A DNA stretch of 64,000 nucleotides, taken from Desulfosporosinus meridiei DSM 13257 (lineage in GTDB: Bacteria; Bacillota; Desulfitobacteriia; Desulfitobacteriales; Desulfitobacteriaceae). Of this stretch, positions 7,886-16,424 are shown one piece after another. The position numbers and the translations under genes were made by a program. The stretch is from assembly GCF_000231385.2 (NCBI RefSeq), contig NC_018515.1, positions 3,740,501-3,804,500 on the forward strand, read 5' to 3'. The notes beneath the pieces were generated by a model. That model had not been told where the DNA came from, searched no databases, and saw nothing but the letters and a program-made list of their open reading frames with translations. Each line of letters starts with the position of its first letter. Position 1 is the stretch's first letter.

Positions 7886-9274
7886 CTAGTGCCATGCTTT
7901 GTATAATAGTTTAACACCCTCCGATATCTCTAGTTTACTTAACGCACCGAAACCTAATAAGTAGATATTTTCATACTTACTTAATACTTCGCCTATAAAA
8001 TAGTCTGAAACAGGATATACCTTGACCCCATTTTCAATAGCAGCATTTCTTACTTCCTTTTCACATTTCTCAGTGATTAACTTAATAAGCAAGTGATTTC
8101 CTGCGCTTTCGCCCACAACTTTAATCTGGTTCCCAAAAATTGATAACTCTCTTATTAAATGGGCCCTTTTGTCCTTATAGAGTTTTCGCATTTTGTTAAG
8201 ATGTTTCTCGTAGTTGCCCTCTGAAATAAACTTTTCAACAATTTTCTGTTCAAGGATTGATACTTCCGAGCCAAATTCACTAAATATTTGATTGTAAATT
8301 TTGAGCAATCTTAAGGGTAAGACCATGTAGTTCATTCTGATAGATGGGGCAATCGAGGTAGAAAATGTTCCGACGTATATCACCTTTCCATTTTGGTCGA
8401 TACTTTGTAAAGAAGGCAAAGGTTTTCTAATATATCTAAATTCACTATCATAGTCATCTTCGATAATAAATCGGCCATCAGCTTCATTGGCAAAATTTAA
8501 CAGATCAATTCTCCGGCCGATTGGCATACTTACTCCAAGAGGGAATTGATGTGAGGGAGTTAGATAAACTGCAACATTAGAAAGATCTCTTAGTGGCTCT
8601 ATTTTAATACCCTTATTATCGATAGGTATGGGCAAAATTTTATGGCCCATATGTTCGAATGTTTTATAAGCCTTTCGATAAACGGGATTCTCCAGGGCAA
8701 TAGAGGTATTATTGCCTAGTATTAGGCTTATAGTGCGCAAAGAACTTTCAGTTCCCGCTCCAATGACAATCTGTCTTTCATCACAGTTTACCCCTCTGGA
8801 ACTATGCAAAAATGTAACTAGTTCTTGCCGCAAGCCTAGATTTCCCTGGGCTATGGTTCTTTTTAGTATGCTATTATCAAATTCATTAAAGCAACTTTTA
8901 AAATGATTTCTCCATGTTTTATAGGGAAATGCTTTGTGGTCAATGTCACTGGGAGAAAAATCAATTTTTAATTTCCTTATACGTTCGTTTAATGGGGCAC
9001 TATCGTGCTGAACTATGTTTATATTATGGTATACGTCAATGTCACATACATAATAACCTTTTTTAGGGATTGACAAAATATATCCTTCGTCAATTAATTG
9101 GCTATAGGCAGTATCAATCGTATTGATACTGACACAAAGATGCTCTGATAGTTTCCTTTTTGAAGGGATCTTGTCGTTTGGCTTAAAGTTCTTACATTGA
9201 ATTTCAGTTTTTAGCCAATCATAAATTTGCTTGTATAAAGGTAATTTGGTAGTGCATAAAGGCAAGGTAATCAA
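7886..9274 (-). CDS. MocR-type regulator (PdxR-like) lacking the PLP lysine
   Basis: This 462-residue fusion has a GntR winged helix (about residues 10-75, PSKRKLSEHLCVSINTIDTAY) and a fold-type I aminotransferase domain. Divergent placement beside a pyridoxal kinase marks it as a PdxR-like regulator of vitamin B6 salvage. The loop that normally reads GTFSK, with the Schiff-base lysine, reads GTFSTSIAPSIR here (Thr306), so covalent PLP binding is lost. Other cofactor-site residues (EDDYDSEFRY, SHQFP) remain. I start at TTG 9274, six bases after GGAGG; the longer frame from the GTG at 9319 has no ribosome site and runs through the operator. Single gene with its own terminator. Confidence 0.88.
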   Translation of the reverse strand: MITLPLCTTKLPLYKQIYDWLKTEIQCKNFKPNDKIPSKRKLSEHLCVSINTIDTAYSQLIDEGYILSIPKKGYYVCDIDVYHNINIVQHDSAPLNERIRKLKIDFSPSDIDHKAFPYKTWRNHFKSCFNEFDNSILKRTIAQGNLGLRQELVTFLHSSRGVNCDERQIVIGAGTESSLRTISLILGNNTSIALENPVYRKAYKTFEHMGHKILPIPIDNKGIKIEPLRDLSNVAVYLTPSHQFPLGVSMPIGRRIDLLNFANEADGRFIIEDDYDSEFRYIRKPLPSLQSIDQNGKVIYVGTFSTSIAPSIRMNYMVLPLRLLKIYNQIFSEFGSEVSILEQKIVEKFISEGNYEKHLNKMRKLYKDKRAHLIRELSIFGNQIKVVGESAGNHLLIKLITEKCEKEVRNAAIENGVKVYPVSDYFIGEVLSKYENIYLLGFGALSKLEISEGVKLLYKAWH

Positions 9275-9285
9275 GTGATCCCTCC

Positions 9286-9337
9286 AAACTGTTACTATAC
9301 ATATATTAAAAACTGACACTTCTATGGGTAACAGTTT
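9286..9337. promoter_or_regulatory. PdxR-type operator in the divergent promoter
   Basis: AAACTGTTAC (9286-9295) and GTAACAGTTT (9328-9337) are perfect inverted copies with start points 42 bases apart, about four helical turns. They flank the promoters of both genes. A TATAAT box for the kinase lies at 9343-9348 without a good -35, which fits activation by the regulator. Confidence 0.65.
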
Positions 9338-9383
9338 TATTTTATAATCAATTTATTAATTGTCAAGGAGGATATATTTTCTT

Positions 9384-10241
9384 ATGAATAAACAAAAAAG
9401 GATTGCTGCAATTCACGATATTTCATGTGTTGGCAGATGTTCTCTTACAGTTGCACTACCAATACTCTCAGCTGCTGGTTTTGACACTAGTGTCCTGCCT
9501 ACAGCTATTTTATCAACGCACACTGGCGGATTTGAAGGTTTTACTTATAGAGATTTAACGGAAGATATCAAACCTATTTCAAACCATTGGCAATCGTTGA
9601 ACCTGCATTTTGATGCATTATACAGTGGATTTTTGGGGTCATTCGAGCAAATAGATCTAGTCGCAGACCTCTTTGACACATTTAAAAGCCCAGACACCTT
9701 AATAATGGTTGATCCCGTGATGGCAGACAATGGTGTCTTATATTCAATCTATTCTCCTGAAATGGCTAAGGGAATGACTAAATTATGTGCGAAAGCCGAT
9801 ATTATTGTTCCCAATTTGACGGAAGCCGCTTTTCTTTTAGAGGAAGAATATGTTGGAGAAGACTACACACAGGATTATATCGAAACAACCTTGAAAAAAC
9901 TGTCCGCTTTGGGATCAGATAAAGTTGTACTATCCGGAGTATCCTTTGAAAGTAACAAAGTAGGCGCCGCTGCTTATGACAGTATCACCGGTAGGGTCAG
10001 TTATGCCTTCAATGATAAAATTGACGGTTACTTCCATGGCACTGGAGATGTGTTTGGCAGTGCTTTACTATCCGCACTTTTGAACAATTTCCCTCTTGCT
10101 GAAGCAACAAAAATTGCTGTGGACTATACCCATATGTGTATTTTTTTGACTCAAAAAGCTGAACAAGAAAAAAGATATGGTGTTTGCTTTGAAAAAGCAA
10201 TTCCATATCTAATAAAGCAATTAGGGTTACTTAATCAATAA
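9384..10241 (+). CDS. pdxY: Pyridoxal/pyridoxamine kinase (PdxY/PdxK type)
   Basis: The 285-residue ribokinase-fold enzyme phosphorylates pyridoxal, pyridoxine or pyridoxamine with ATP in the B6 salvage pathway. Diagnostic parts are the N-terminal HDISCVGRCSL substrate site, PTAILSTHTGGF, VDPVMADNG and the catalytic aspartate in GTGD near residue 215. The length is normal for PdxY. ATG 9384 is chosen because AGGAGG stands just before it; the TTG at 9360 precedes that site. It is divergent from the MocR regulator, which should control it in response to PLP or a precursor. Confidence 0.88.
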   Translation: MNKQKRIAAIHDISCVGRCSLTVALPILSAAGFDTSVLPTAILSTHTGGFEGFTYRDLTEDIKPISNHWQSLNLHFDALYSGFLGSFEQIDLVADLFDTFKSPDTLIMVDPVMADNGVLYSIYSPEMAKGMTKLCAKADIIVPNLTEAAFLLEEEYVGEDYTQDYIETTLKKLSALGSDKVVLSGVSFESNKVGAAAYDSITGRVSYAFNDKIDGYFHGTGDVFGSALLSALLNNFPLAEATKIAVDYTHMCIFLTQKAEQEKRYGVCFEKAIPYLIKQLGLLNQ

Positions 10242-10300
10242 AGATATGATGCTCGAGTTCTTTAAGCTCTTTGGGGAAACAGTTTCATTTTAGCTAAAGG

Positions 10301-10334
10301 GAGAGGGTTTATCCAGTTCAGGATAAACCCTCTC
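10301..10334. terminator. Shared terminator of pdxY and the MCP-like gene
   Basis: A perfect 14-base stem, GAGAGGGTTTATCC/GGATAAACCCTCTC, lies between convergent genes. TTTAAAT follows on the plus strand and CCCTTT on the minus strand. Confidence 0.8.
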
Positions 10335-10343
10335 TTTAAATGT

Positions 10344-11153
10344 TCAGTTTTGTCCCAATTCTAAAAGTCTTTTAGCCATACTTTCAATTCTCACTAGAGT
10401 GTTAGCTATTTCCGTTACATCATTGGCATGGCCTTCAGTCGCCTCGGTAAGCTGTTTTATAGCTTCAATTAAAAGCCCCACAGAAGATTGCACTTCTTTA
10501 ACGTTACTTTCAATTGCGTGGGTAGAAGCATCGGTATCTGTCGCGAGTTTCCTAACCTCCTCTGATACTATTGCAAATCCCCTACCCTGTTCCCCAGCTC
10601 GGGAAGCTTCGATGGCAGCATTAATTCCCAGAATATTGCTTTGTTTGGAAATTTTCTTTATTTCCTGAGTTAATTCATTGGTTTTCTGCATCTCAAGATT
10701 AACTTGTTTAGTCTCATCGTTCATATTCCTTATTGTTGCTGCTAATTCTTCCGTAGCACTTGAAAGATTTTGGGCTGAAGAAGAAATTGTTACTACTGCA
10801 TCAAGTATTTCCTGACCAGTTTCCAAGAGACTATCATAAAGTTCTAGGGAACAAGCAATCGCCAGACAACCTGCGAGCTTTGAGTCATCGAAGATTGGAA
10901 GAGCAATACCGACAAAGGGAACACCAAATAGTTCTTTCGATACGCGCCTTACTACTCGTTTTTCACTAGTAAGTGCCTCTAACACATTAGAACCTGGGGT
11001 CGGAGGGCTGCCAATCTTAGCTTTTGTGTCAATTGTCTTTCCCGGGTAATAAGCAACAATTTTTTCAGTATCGAAAAGGGTAACCGCAACATCTTCATTA
11101 AAAAACTTCTGGATCTCCGAAGCTATAATCTGATAAGCCTCAAATTTTTTCAC
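10344..11153 (-). CDS. Soluble methyl-accepting chemotaxis-like protein
   Basis: The protein has 269 residues and no membrane helix. An N-terminal sensor domain of about 115 residues (unassigned, with [22 protein letters not shown]) is followed by a short MCP signalling domain. Its hairpin tip reads [24 protein letters not shown], the CheA/CheW contact region. It probably reports an intracellular signal to the chemotaxis array or another kinase. The coiled coil is short compared with membrane MCPs. The start is a GTG with only a weak ribosome site, so the exact start is uncertain. Single gene. Confidence 0.85.
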   Translation of the reverse strand: MKKFEAYQIIASEIQKFFNEDVAVTLFDTEKIVAYYPGKTIDTKAKIGSPPTPGSNVLEALTSEKRVVRRVSKELFGVPFVGIALPIFDDSKLAGCLAIACSLELYDSLLETGQEILDAVVTISSSAQNLSSATEELAATIRNMNDETKQVNLEMQKTNELTQEIKKISKQSNILGINAAIEASRAGEQGRGFAIVSEEVRKLATDTDASTHAIESNVKEVQSSVGLLIEAIKQLTEATEGHANDVTEIANTLVRIESMAKRLLELGQN

Positions 11154-11698
11154 TCTTTCTAATACCCCCGCACGAGCAAAATTTCCTAGTTATATTTCCT
11201 TCTTATTTCTTTAAAATTTTCACAGTACCCGTTAATTACTATATTCGACACAGACTCTCAAAAGCCTTCAAATATTGAGCTTATTTTAAAAAAGCAAACC
11301 GCTTGCAACCCTAGAAATATCTATCAGCTATTCGGGTTTACCTTCTCCCATTTTCGCAAGCATTACTCTTTAGCCTTTGGGATCAATATCGCAGGCCAAC
11401 ATAACTCTTATGACCAGCAAGTCTATGATTGCAGTAACGTTTATACAGAAATCAGAAAAAAACTATTAATAAATAGCTGTAAATAGCAATAACTTCAGTA
11501 AATACCGGCGTATACTTGCTCACTGTTACAACTAGGAATCCTGCCTCTTTATAGAATTGCCAAAGGTGCAGGATGCTTCATCGTCGACATTATACTTAAA
11601 AATTAATTAGGATAATTATATTACAACGTGGTCAATATTTCCATCTTATGCATATTATTATATCTTGATTTGAGCATTTCTGCCGCTTCATAGGAATA
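11154..11698. other. Intergenic gap of about 545 bases
   Basis: This should contain the promoter of the MCP-like gene. A plus-strand frame is open from about 11196 to 11489 but has no ATG, GTG or TTG and no ribosome site. An imperfect inverted repeat, ATCCTGC...GCAGGAT, lies near 11530-11575. Nothing can be assigned. Confidence 0.4.
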
Positions 11699-11728
11699 AC
11701 CCCCACTCCTCGAAAAGAGAATGGGGGT
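11699..11728 (-). terminator. Terminator of the peptidoglycan-binding protein gene
   Basis: ACCCCCA with further pairing inside, closing with TGGGGGT, 16 bases past the stop codon. Confidence 0.65.
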
Positions 11729-11743
11729 CTCTACTTTGCCGAT

Positions 11744-12469
11744 TTAATAATAACAGTTAACACCTAAAGCAGTCCAAGTCTTAATACCTACTATTCCATC
11801 TTGAACTAAGCCCATACACTCCTGAAAATACAGAACTGCTCCTTTCGTAATAGGGCCAAAGATTCCATCCACATTTCCCGAATAATACCCTTTCGATTTC
11901 AACAATCCCTGAAGTTTGACAACTGCTGGACCATTACTACCCTCTTGGAGAGTTGGACAGTGGTTTACCGGTGGGGGCGGTGTAGGGGTACCGCAGTTCA
12001 CCCCAAGTGCAGTCCAGGTCATTTTACCGACAATTCCATCCTGAGCTAGCCCAGCACTTTGTTGAAATGCTATAACGCCTGCACGAGTAATGGGTCCAAA
12101 GATTCCATCAATGTTTCCTGCGTAAAATCCTCTTGCTTTTAGGCGACTTTGAAGGTCAACAACAGCCGGTCCGGTACTTCCTTGGACAAGAGTCGGACAA
12201 TGATTTACCGGTGGGATAGGCGAATTACAATTTACCCCTAGCGCAGTCCAGGTCATCTTACCAACAATTCCATCTTGAGCAAGATTTCTGCTCTTCTGAA
12301 AAGCTAGAACAGCCGATCTGGTTAATGAGCCAAAAATACCGTCAATTTTTCCCGGCGAAAATCCCGCCTCCAATAGCTTAGTCTGTAACCTTTTTACATC
12401 GGCTCCTGTCGAACCCATTCTTAATAAAGGACATTTCCATTGTCCATCACCTATGTTTTTATTGTGCAA
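11744..12469 (-). CDS. Three-repeat peptidoglycan-binding protein
   Basis: The 241 residues consist of three PG_binding_1 repeats (about 12-80, 92-160 and 172-241). Each has the pattern G..V..LQ..L...G...G..DGIFG..T..AV..FQ and ends in W.ALGVNC. Short proline linkers separate them. Each repeat is bracketed by cysteines (CP..L at the start, GVNC at the end), suggesting one disulfide per repeat. There is no catalytic domain and no signal peptide, so export would need another route or a spore-coat/cortex location. The start is TTG 12469, seven bases after GGAGG. Spore or cell-wall association is an inference from the domains. Confidence 0.85.
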   Translation of the reverse strand: MHNKNIGDGQWKCPLLRMGSTGADVKRLQTKLLEAGFSPGKIDGIFGSLTRSAVLAFQKSRNLAQDGIVGKMTWTALGVNCNSPIPPVNHCPTLVQGSTGPAVVDLQSRLKARGFYAGNIDGIFGPITRAGVIAFQQSAGLAQDGIVGKMTWTALGVNCGTPTPPPPVNHCPTLQEGSNGPAVVKLQGLLKSKGYYSGNVDGIFGPITKGAVLYFQECMGLVQDGIVGIKTWTALGVNCYY

Positions 12470-12595
12470 GTTTAGCCCTCCTTTTTTTCTAGCATATGTA
12501 TAACTAGCTTGCGATGTTAATTGTCCTCCAGGCCAAAAATATAATCATAAAAATTTACTTTTAAAGCATAATATTGTCAGGAGGTGTTTCAATTC

Positions 12596-13099
12596 ATGGA
12601 TCTATATTGGCTAACACAAGCAGTTGCCTATTGGTCACTCGTTCTATTTTTTATACCGCCCTATTATATTAAGAAATTAATGTTGTTTTCTTTTTTAGGT
12701 GGATTTGTGTATACATGGATAGTCCAAATAATTGCAGTAAATATTTTGAAGCGCTGGATCTTTGAAGCAGATATTTTTATGATCTACAATATACCGGTTT
12801 TTTTCACTATCAGTTGGTTTGCTGTTACTACAATTTTTGGTTATCTGTTATGGCGATTTTCTAGCTATCAGATATGGATCGTCATTTTTTTTACGTTATG
12901 GGCAACCTTGATGAACCTTACAGCAGTTTACCTTGAAAGAATATCTCTACCGGAATGGAGTATCCCTGAAACATTTATGTTTGCAATTTTTTCACACGTT
13001 CTTTTGCTATATGTTTTCAAATATATGCACCATGTTGACGCTTTAGGAGCCAACGAAGAGATGTTTAAGGACTCATTTATGGGATTTAGAAAAAGATAG
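12596..13099 (+). CDS. CBO0543-family membrane protein
   Basis: The 167-residue integral membrane protein has about five helices (near residues 8-25, 30-50, 62-88, 92-115 and 128-150). The sequence pattern, with YWSLVLFFIPPYY early and a YVFKYMHHVD end, resembles the CBO0543 family of unknown function that is common in spore-forming Firmicutes. There is no catalytic motif. The start at 12596 is fixed by AGGAGGTG nine bases upstream; the GTG at 12584 lies inside that site. Single gene, with its own terminator. Confidence 0.75.
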   Translation: MDLYWLTQAVAYWSLVLFFIPPYYIKKLMLFSFLGGFVYTWIVQIIAVNILKRWIFEADIFMIYNIPVFFTISWFAVTTIFGYLLWRFSSYQIWIVIFFTLWATLMNLTAVYLERISLPEWSIPETFMFAIFSHVLLLYVFKYMHHVDALGANEEMFKDSFMGFRKR

Positions 13100-13110
13100 A
13101 GAATTTTTTA

Positions 13111-13136
13111 AGCGACTGGATTTCAGTCGCTTTTTT
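13111..13136 (+). terminator. Terminator after the CBO0543-family gene
   Basis: AGCGACTG/CAGTCGCT stem followed by TTTTT, a typical intrinsic terminator. Confidence 0.9.
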
Positions 13137-13301
13137 GCAAAGTTCATCGCTCCCCGTACCTTTTACATAGCCGGCTGACCCTTATTATCAGGTGAGGTCT
13201 AGTAAGGTTAAAGCTCAATTCCATATTTCGTTTAAATACTCGAAATTTATTATATTATTTTAATTTGTTTTTATATACTTTATTATCAGATTTGTGATAA
13301 T

Positions 13302-13329
13302 ATTCATTTAAATGAATTCGGATTCATTT
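13302..13329. promoter_or_regulatory. Overlapping TGAAT palindromes before acyl-CoA enzyme 1
   Basis: ATTCATTTAAATGAAT (13302-13317) is a perfect palindrome. It overlaps a second dyad, AAATGAAT-TCGG-ATTCATTT (13310-13329). The TGAAT/ATTCA half-sites recur in front of the paralog at 28062-28097 and resemble the operator of the Bacillus fatty-acid regulator FadR (YsiA). Confidence 0.5.
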
Positions 13330-13447
13330 CCCTTCTTTCAGGTCCTTATAAATATATCCACTTTATTCGCAGATATATCTTTCGTCGAAAATTTCACTTT
13401 CGGGGATACTTTAACCCAATTTTTAAATGAAATGGCAGGCGACAATA

Positions 13448-15682
13448 ATGTATCAAAAACAGGGATTAATTTATGATGACGTAAAAAAATGTGTTACCGA
13501 GGTTATTAATTATGTTGGGAATAACGTTATTTTTAGTATACCTCTGGCCCTAGGAAAACCCGTCATATTCACAAATGAACTCTATCGGCAGGCAAAGGAG
13601 AACTCCGAGATCAATCTAAAAATCATTACTGCACTTACGCTAGAAAAACCTAAAGGACATACCGATTTAGAAAGGCGATTTTTAGGTCCTTTAGCAGATA
13701 GAGTTTTTGCCGGTGTCCCAGAATTCGATTACATCCTTGATTTCAGAGCTGGAAAGCTGCCAAAAAACGTTGAGATATTTGAATTTTTCAGCAAAGCCGG
13801 AGGATATTTAAATAGCCCTGTTGCTCAGCAAAATCATCTAGCAACAAATTATACCCATGCTATTCGTGACGCTTTAGCCTTGGGTGCAAATGTTTTCGCT
13901 CAGTTAATTAGTCACCGTGAATTTAATGGAAAAAATATGTACTCAATGGGTTGTAATACAGATGTTTGTATTGCTGCAATCAACGACTTCAAATATTTAA
14001 AAGCACAGGGCAAAAAAGTTGCTATTATTGGAGAAGCCAATATAAATATGCCCTTTATGTATGGAGATGCCGTTGTTGAAGCTGATTCCTATGACATAAT
14101 TCTGCAAGGATCACAATTTAACTACGAGCTCTTCTGTCCGCCAAAAGATCCGGTTGCTCTTTCTGATCATATGATTGGTATCAATGTAAGCACCCTGATA
14201 AAAGATGGTGGAACCATACAAGTTGGGATTGGGGCTCTTGGGGACGCGATTGTATCAGGACTCATTATGCGTAATGAACATAACGAATTATATCAAGACG
14301 TCCTCCAAAAATTGGGAGTTAAGCAACGATACAGACAATTGATCGATAACTGGGGAGGTATAGGAGTTTTCCAAAAAGGGCTTTACGGTTCATCGGAGAT
14401 GTTTGTTGATGCCTTTATGCAGATGTATAAAAGTAAAATTCTAAAAAGAAAAGTTTATGAAAGCGTTCCCATAATGAAATTGATCAATGAAGGTAGGCTT
14501 GCTTCAGATCACATACCTCCTGACATTATTGATCAACTAATTAAGCTTAAAGCGATTAACTCTAGGCTCTCTGAAGAAAATTTTAAGTTCCTGACAAAGT
14601 TTGGCATTTTCAAGCAAGGCCTAAGTTATGAAAATGGTATTGTTCTTGATCAAGGTACTCCGTACTCTGCAGATATGAGCGACGAAAAAGGCCGGAATCA
14701 AATTCAAAAGCTATTAGGCAAAGAATTATTAGGTGGTCAAGTTATAATTGGTGCATTCTTTGTTGGGCCAAAGGCCTTCTACCAAGCCCTTAATAATATG
14801 AGTGAAGATGAAAGAAAGCTATTTGGGATGTCTGGGGTTGATAAGGTAAATCAGCTTTATGGAGGGGAAGAATTAAGAGCCCTGCAGCGAAAAGATGCTC
14901 GATTTGTCAATACAGGCATGGTATCAACTGTTCTTGGGGCTATAGCTTCAGATCAACTTGAAGACGGCCGAGTCATAAGCGGAATCGGAGGGCAATACAA
15001 TTTTGTCGCAATGGGGCATGCCTTACCCGATGCTAGAGTTATTATGATGATTAAAAGCACCAAGGGTTCAGGTAAGAGTCTTAAGTCCAATATTGTTTTC
15101 AGCTACGGCCATTGCTCCGTTCCCAAGCATTTAAGAGATATTATTGTCACAGAGTATGGTATCGCTGACGTTCGAAGCAAACCTGAAAAAGAAGTTATTG
15201 CTGAGTTAATTAATGTAGCTGATTCTAGATTTCAAAACAAGCTCTTAGATCAAGCAAAAAAAGCCGGAAAAATTCCCAAAGATTACGAAATCCCACAGGA
15301 ATACAGAAATAATACTCCCGAAAAGATCACTGCCTTGCTAAAGCCATATCAGTCGCAAGGAGTATTTCAACCATTCCCCTTCGGGACAGATTTGACTGAG
15401 ATTGAGATAGCTTTAGGAGGAGCGCTAAAAGGCTTGAAGAAACTTGCCAACGGTTACCGCCTGAAAATGGCTACAGGGTTAATAAAAGAGTTCTTGAGGC
15501 CTATTCCTGCATCTAGCCGACCCTACCTCGAGAGACTAAATCTTCAAAGACCTTCTTCTATGAAAGAAAAAGTCATCCGAAAACTAGTTATTTTCTCACT
15601 AAGAAACAATAACGTTTTTGACACTTTGAATCTTCATCATAAGTCAACTTCTAATCAGGTAAAAGATCGCCAAGTACTTTAA
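13448..15682 (+). CDS. Long acetyl-CoA hydrolase/transferase, paralog 1
   Basis: The protein has 744 residues, well above the 430-550 of usual acetyl-CoA hydrolases or succinyl-CoA:acetate CoA-transferases. It has a CoA-transferase-type N-terminal region (IYDDVKKCVTEVINYVG, ALGKPV) and the C-terminal AcetylCoA_hyd_C signature GIGGQYNFVAMGHALP, with SYGHCSVP and TEYGIADVRSKPEKEV. It should cleave or transfer CoA from a short acyl-CoA; the substrate is unknown. The start at 13448 aligns with the paralog at 28273; the ATG at 13427 is upstream of the weak ribosome site GGCAGG. Monocistronic. The predicted TGAAT operator suggests control by acyl-CoA availability. Confidence 0.88.
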   Translation: MYQKQGLIYDDVKKCVTEVINYVGNNVIFSIPLALGKPVIFTNELYRQAKENSEINLKIITALTLEKPKGHTDLERRFLGPLADRVFAGVPEFDYILDFRAGKLPKNVEIFEFFSKAGGYLNSPVAQQNHLATNYTHAIRDALALGANVFAQLISHREFNGKNMYSMGCNTDVCIAAINDFKYLKAQGKKVAIIGEANINMPFMYGDAVVEADSYDIILQGSQFNYELFCPPKDPVALSDHMIGINVSTLIKDGGTIQVGIGALGDAIVSGLIMRNEHNELYQDVLQKLGVKQRYRQLIDNWGGIGVFQKGLYGSSEMFVDAFMQMYKSKILKRKVYESVPIMKLINEGRLASDHIPPDIIDQLIKLKAINSRLSEENFKFLTKFGIFKQGLSYENGIVLDQGTPYSADMSDEKGRNQIQKLLGKELLGGQVIIGAFFVGPKAFYQALNNMSEDERKLFGMSGVDKVNQLYGGEELRALQRKDARFVNTGMVSTVLGAIASDQLEDGRVISGIGGQYNFVAMGHALPDARVIMMIKSTKGSGKSLKSNIVFSYGHCSVPKHLRDIIVTEYGIADVRSKPEKEVIAELINVADSRFQNKLLDQAKKAGKIPKDYEIPQEYRNNTPEKITALLKPYQSQGVFQPFPFGTDLTEIEIALGGALKGLKKLANGYRLKMATGLIKEFLRPIPASSRPYLERLNLQRPSSMKEKVIRKLVIFSLRNNNVFDTLNLHHKSTSNQVKDRQVL

Positions 15683-15696
15683 TTTTCGCAAATTAA

Positions 15697-15738
15697 AATT
15701 ATCACCCTTTTCCATTTTTAAGTGGGAGGGTGATAATT
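15697..15738. terminator. Bidirectional terminator
   Basis: AATTATCACCCT/AGGGTGATAATT, 12 base pairs, lies between the convergent acyl-CoA enzyme and universal stress protein genes. A T-rich tail follows on the minus strand. Confidence 0.8.
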
Positions 15739-15788
15739 CTATTCAGCCTTCAATAAATAAATCTTAGTAAGGGACCAGAAGACTTCTA

Positions 15789-16247
15789 TTATTGGGGACC
15801 AATATAAATGGGACATTCTACCTTTTTGGACAAAGAACTAAGGTTGAATCTAAGGCCCGCCGTAGCGGCTGGAGCGGTTGCGTGAGGATTGGGCAGAACT
15901 AATAAAGCGGTTTCCTGTTCAGTGGTCAGTTCAACAATGACCTTTTCTGTCTTACCAATCTTTATTTCGGTTTCAACCTCCCCCCCATGTTCTTTGACCT
16001 TTTCCGTAACCTCAGCTAACACCTCTTGGGAGTGTTTATGAATTCCGTCTTCAAACCAATGAAAAAATCTCATCCTTGTTGAAGACGTATTGATCCATTC
16101 ATCGCCCAAAAAGTTGTTCCATCCTTCATCTAATATGAAGACCGCCTTTAAAGGTAGCTTTAAAGCTAGAGACATCTCGGTTGCCATTTGACCAGCAGCG
16201 TCCGCAGAAGGTGAGCCATCGGTAATTAATAGAATGTGACCGTTCAT
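15789..16247 (-). CDS. Universal stress protein (UspA family)
   Basis: The 152 residues have the UspA fold: ILLITDGSPSADAAGQMATEMS at the start and VECPIYIGP at the end. The ATP-binding G-2X-G-9X-G(S/T) motif is poorly conserved (LPNPHATAPAATAG), so nucleotide binding is doubtful. It is the last gene of an operon with the YeiH-type exporter and a 37-residue membrane protein (gap 19 bases). It is therefore probably produced under the same sigma-54 control and may serve the same stress. The ATG follows AAGAAGG with good spacing. Confidence 0.85.
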   Translation of the reverse strand: MNGHILLITDGSPSADAAGQMATEMSLALKLPLKAVFILDEGWNNFLGDEWINTSSTRMRFFHWFEDGIHKHSQEVLAEVTEKVKEHGGEVETEIKIGKTEKVIVELTTEQETALLVLPNPHATAPAATAGLRFNLSSLSKKVECPIYIGPQ

Positions 16248-16266
16248 CGGAAACCTTCTTTCTCAA

Positions 16267-16380
16267 TTAAAGAATTAAAACCAGAATCATCACAAGGGCA
16301 GCACCAAAAATAGCAACCAAATCTTCGTGTTTATCATTACTAAATAAGGATAATTGTTTTTCTTCTTTTTTCTCTGACAT
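16267..16380 (-). CDS. Small single-helix membrane protein (37 residues)
   Basis: ATG to TAA encodes 37 residues: a charged N-terminus (MSEKKEEKQLS), a short polar stretch with NDKHEDL, and a C-terminal hydrophobic helix (VAIFGAALVMILVLIL) that ends the protein. AAAGGAGG stands seven bases before the ATG, among the best ribosome sites in this operon. The layout predicts a tail-anchored protein with its N-terminus in the cytoplasm. It lies between the exporter gene (44 bases upstream) and the universal stress gene (19 bases downstream), so a role as an accessory subunit of the exporter is plausible but inferred. Confidence 0.8.
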   Translation of the reverse strand: MSEKKEEKQLSLFSNDKHEDLVAIFGAALVMILVLIL

Positions 16381-16424
16381 ATCATTACCTCCTTTAGATT
16401 ATTAGCCCTCAATAGGAACTATTA

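Noticed and set aside
11196-11489. Open plus-strand stretch of about 97 codons
   Set aside because: It has no ATG, GTG or TTG in frame and no ribosome site; family not recognisable. A chance frame or very old remnant.
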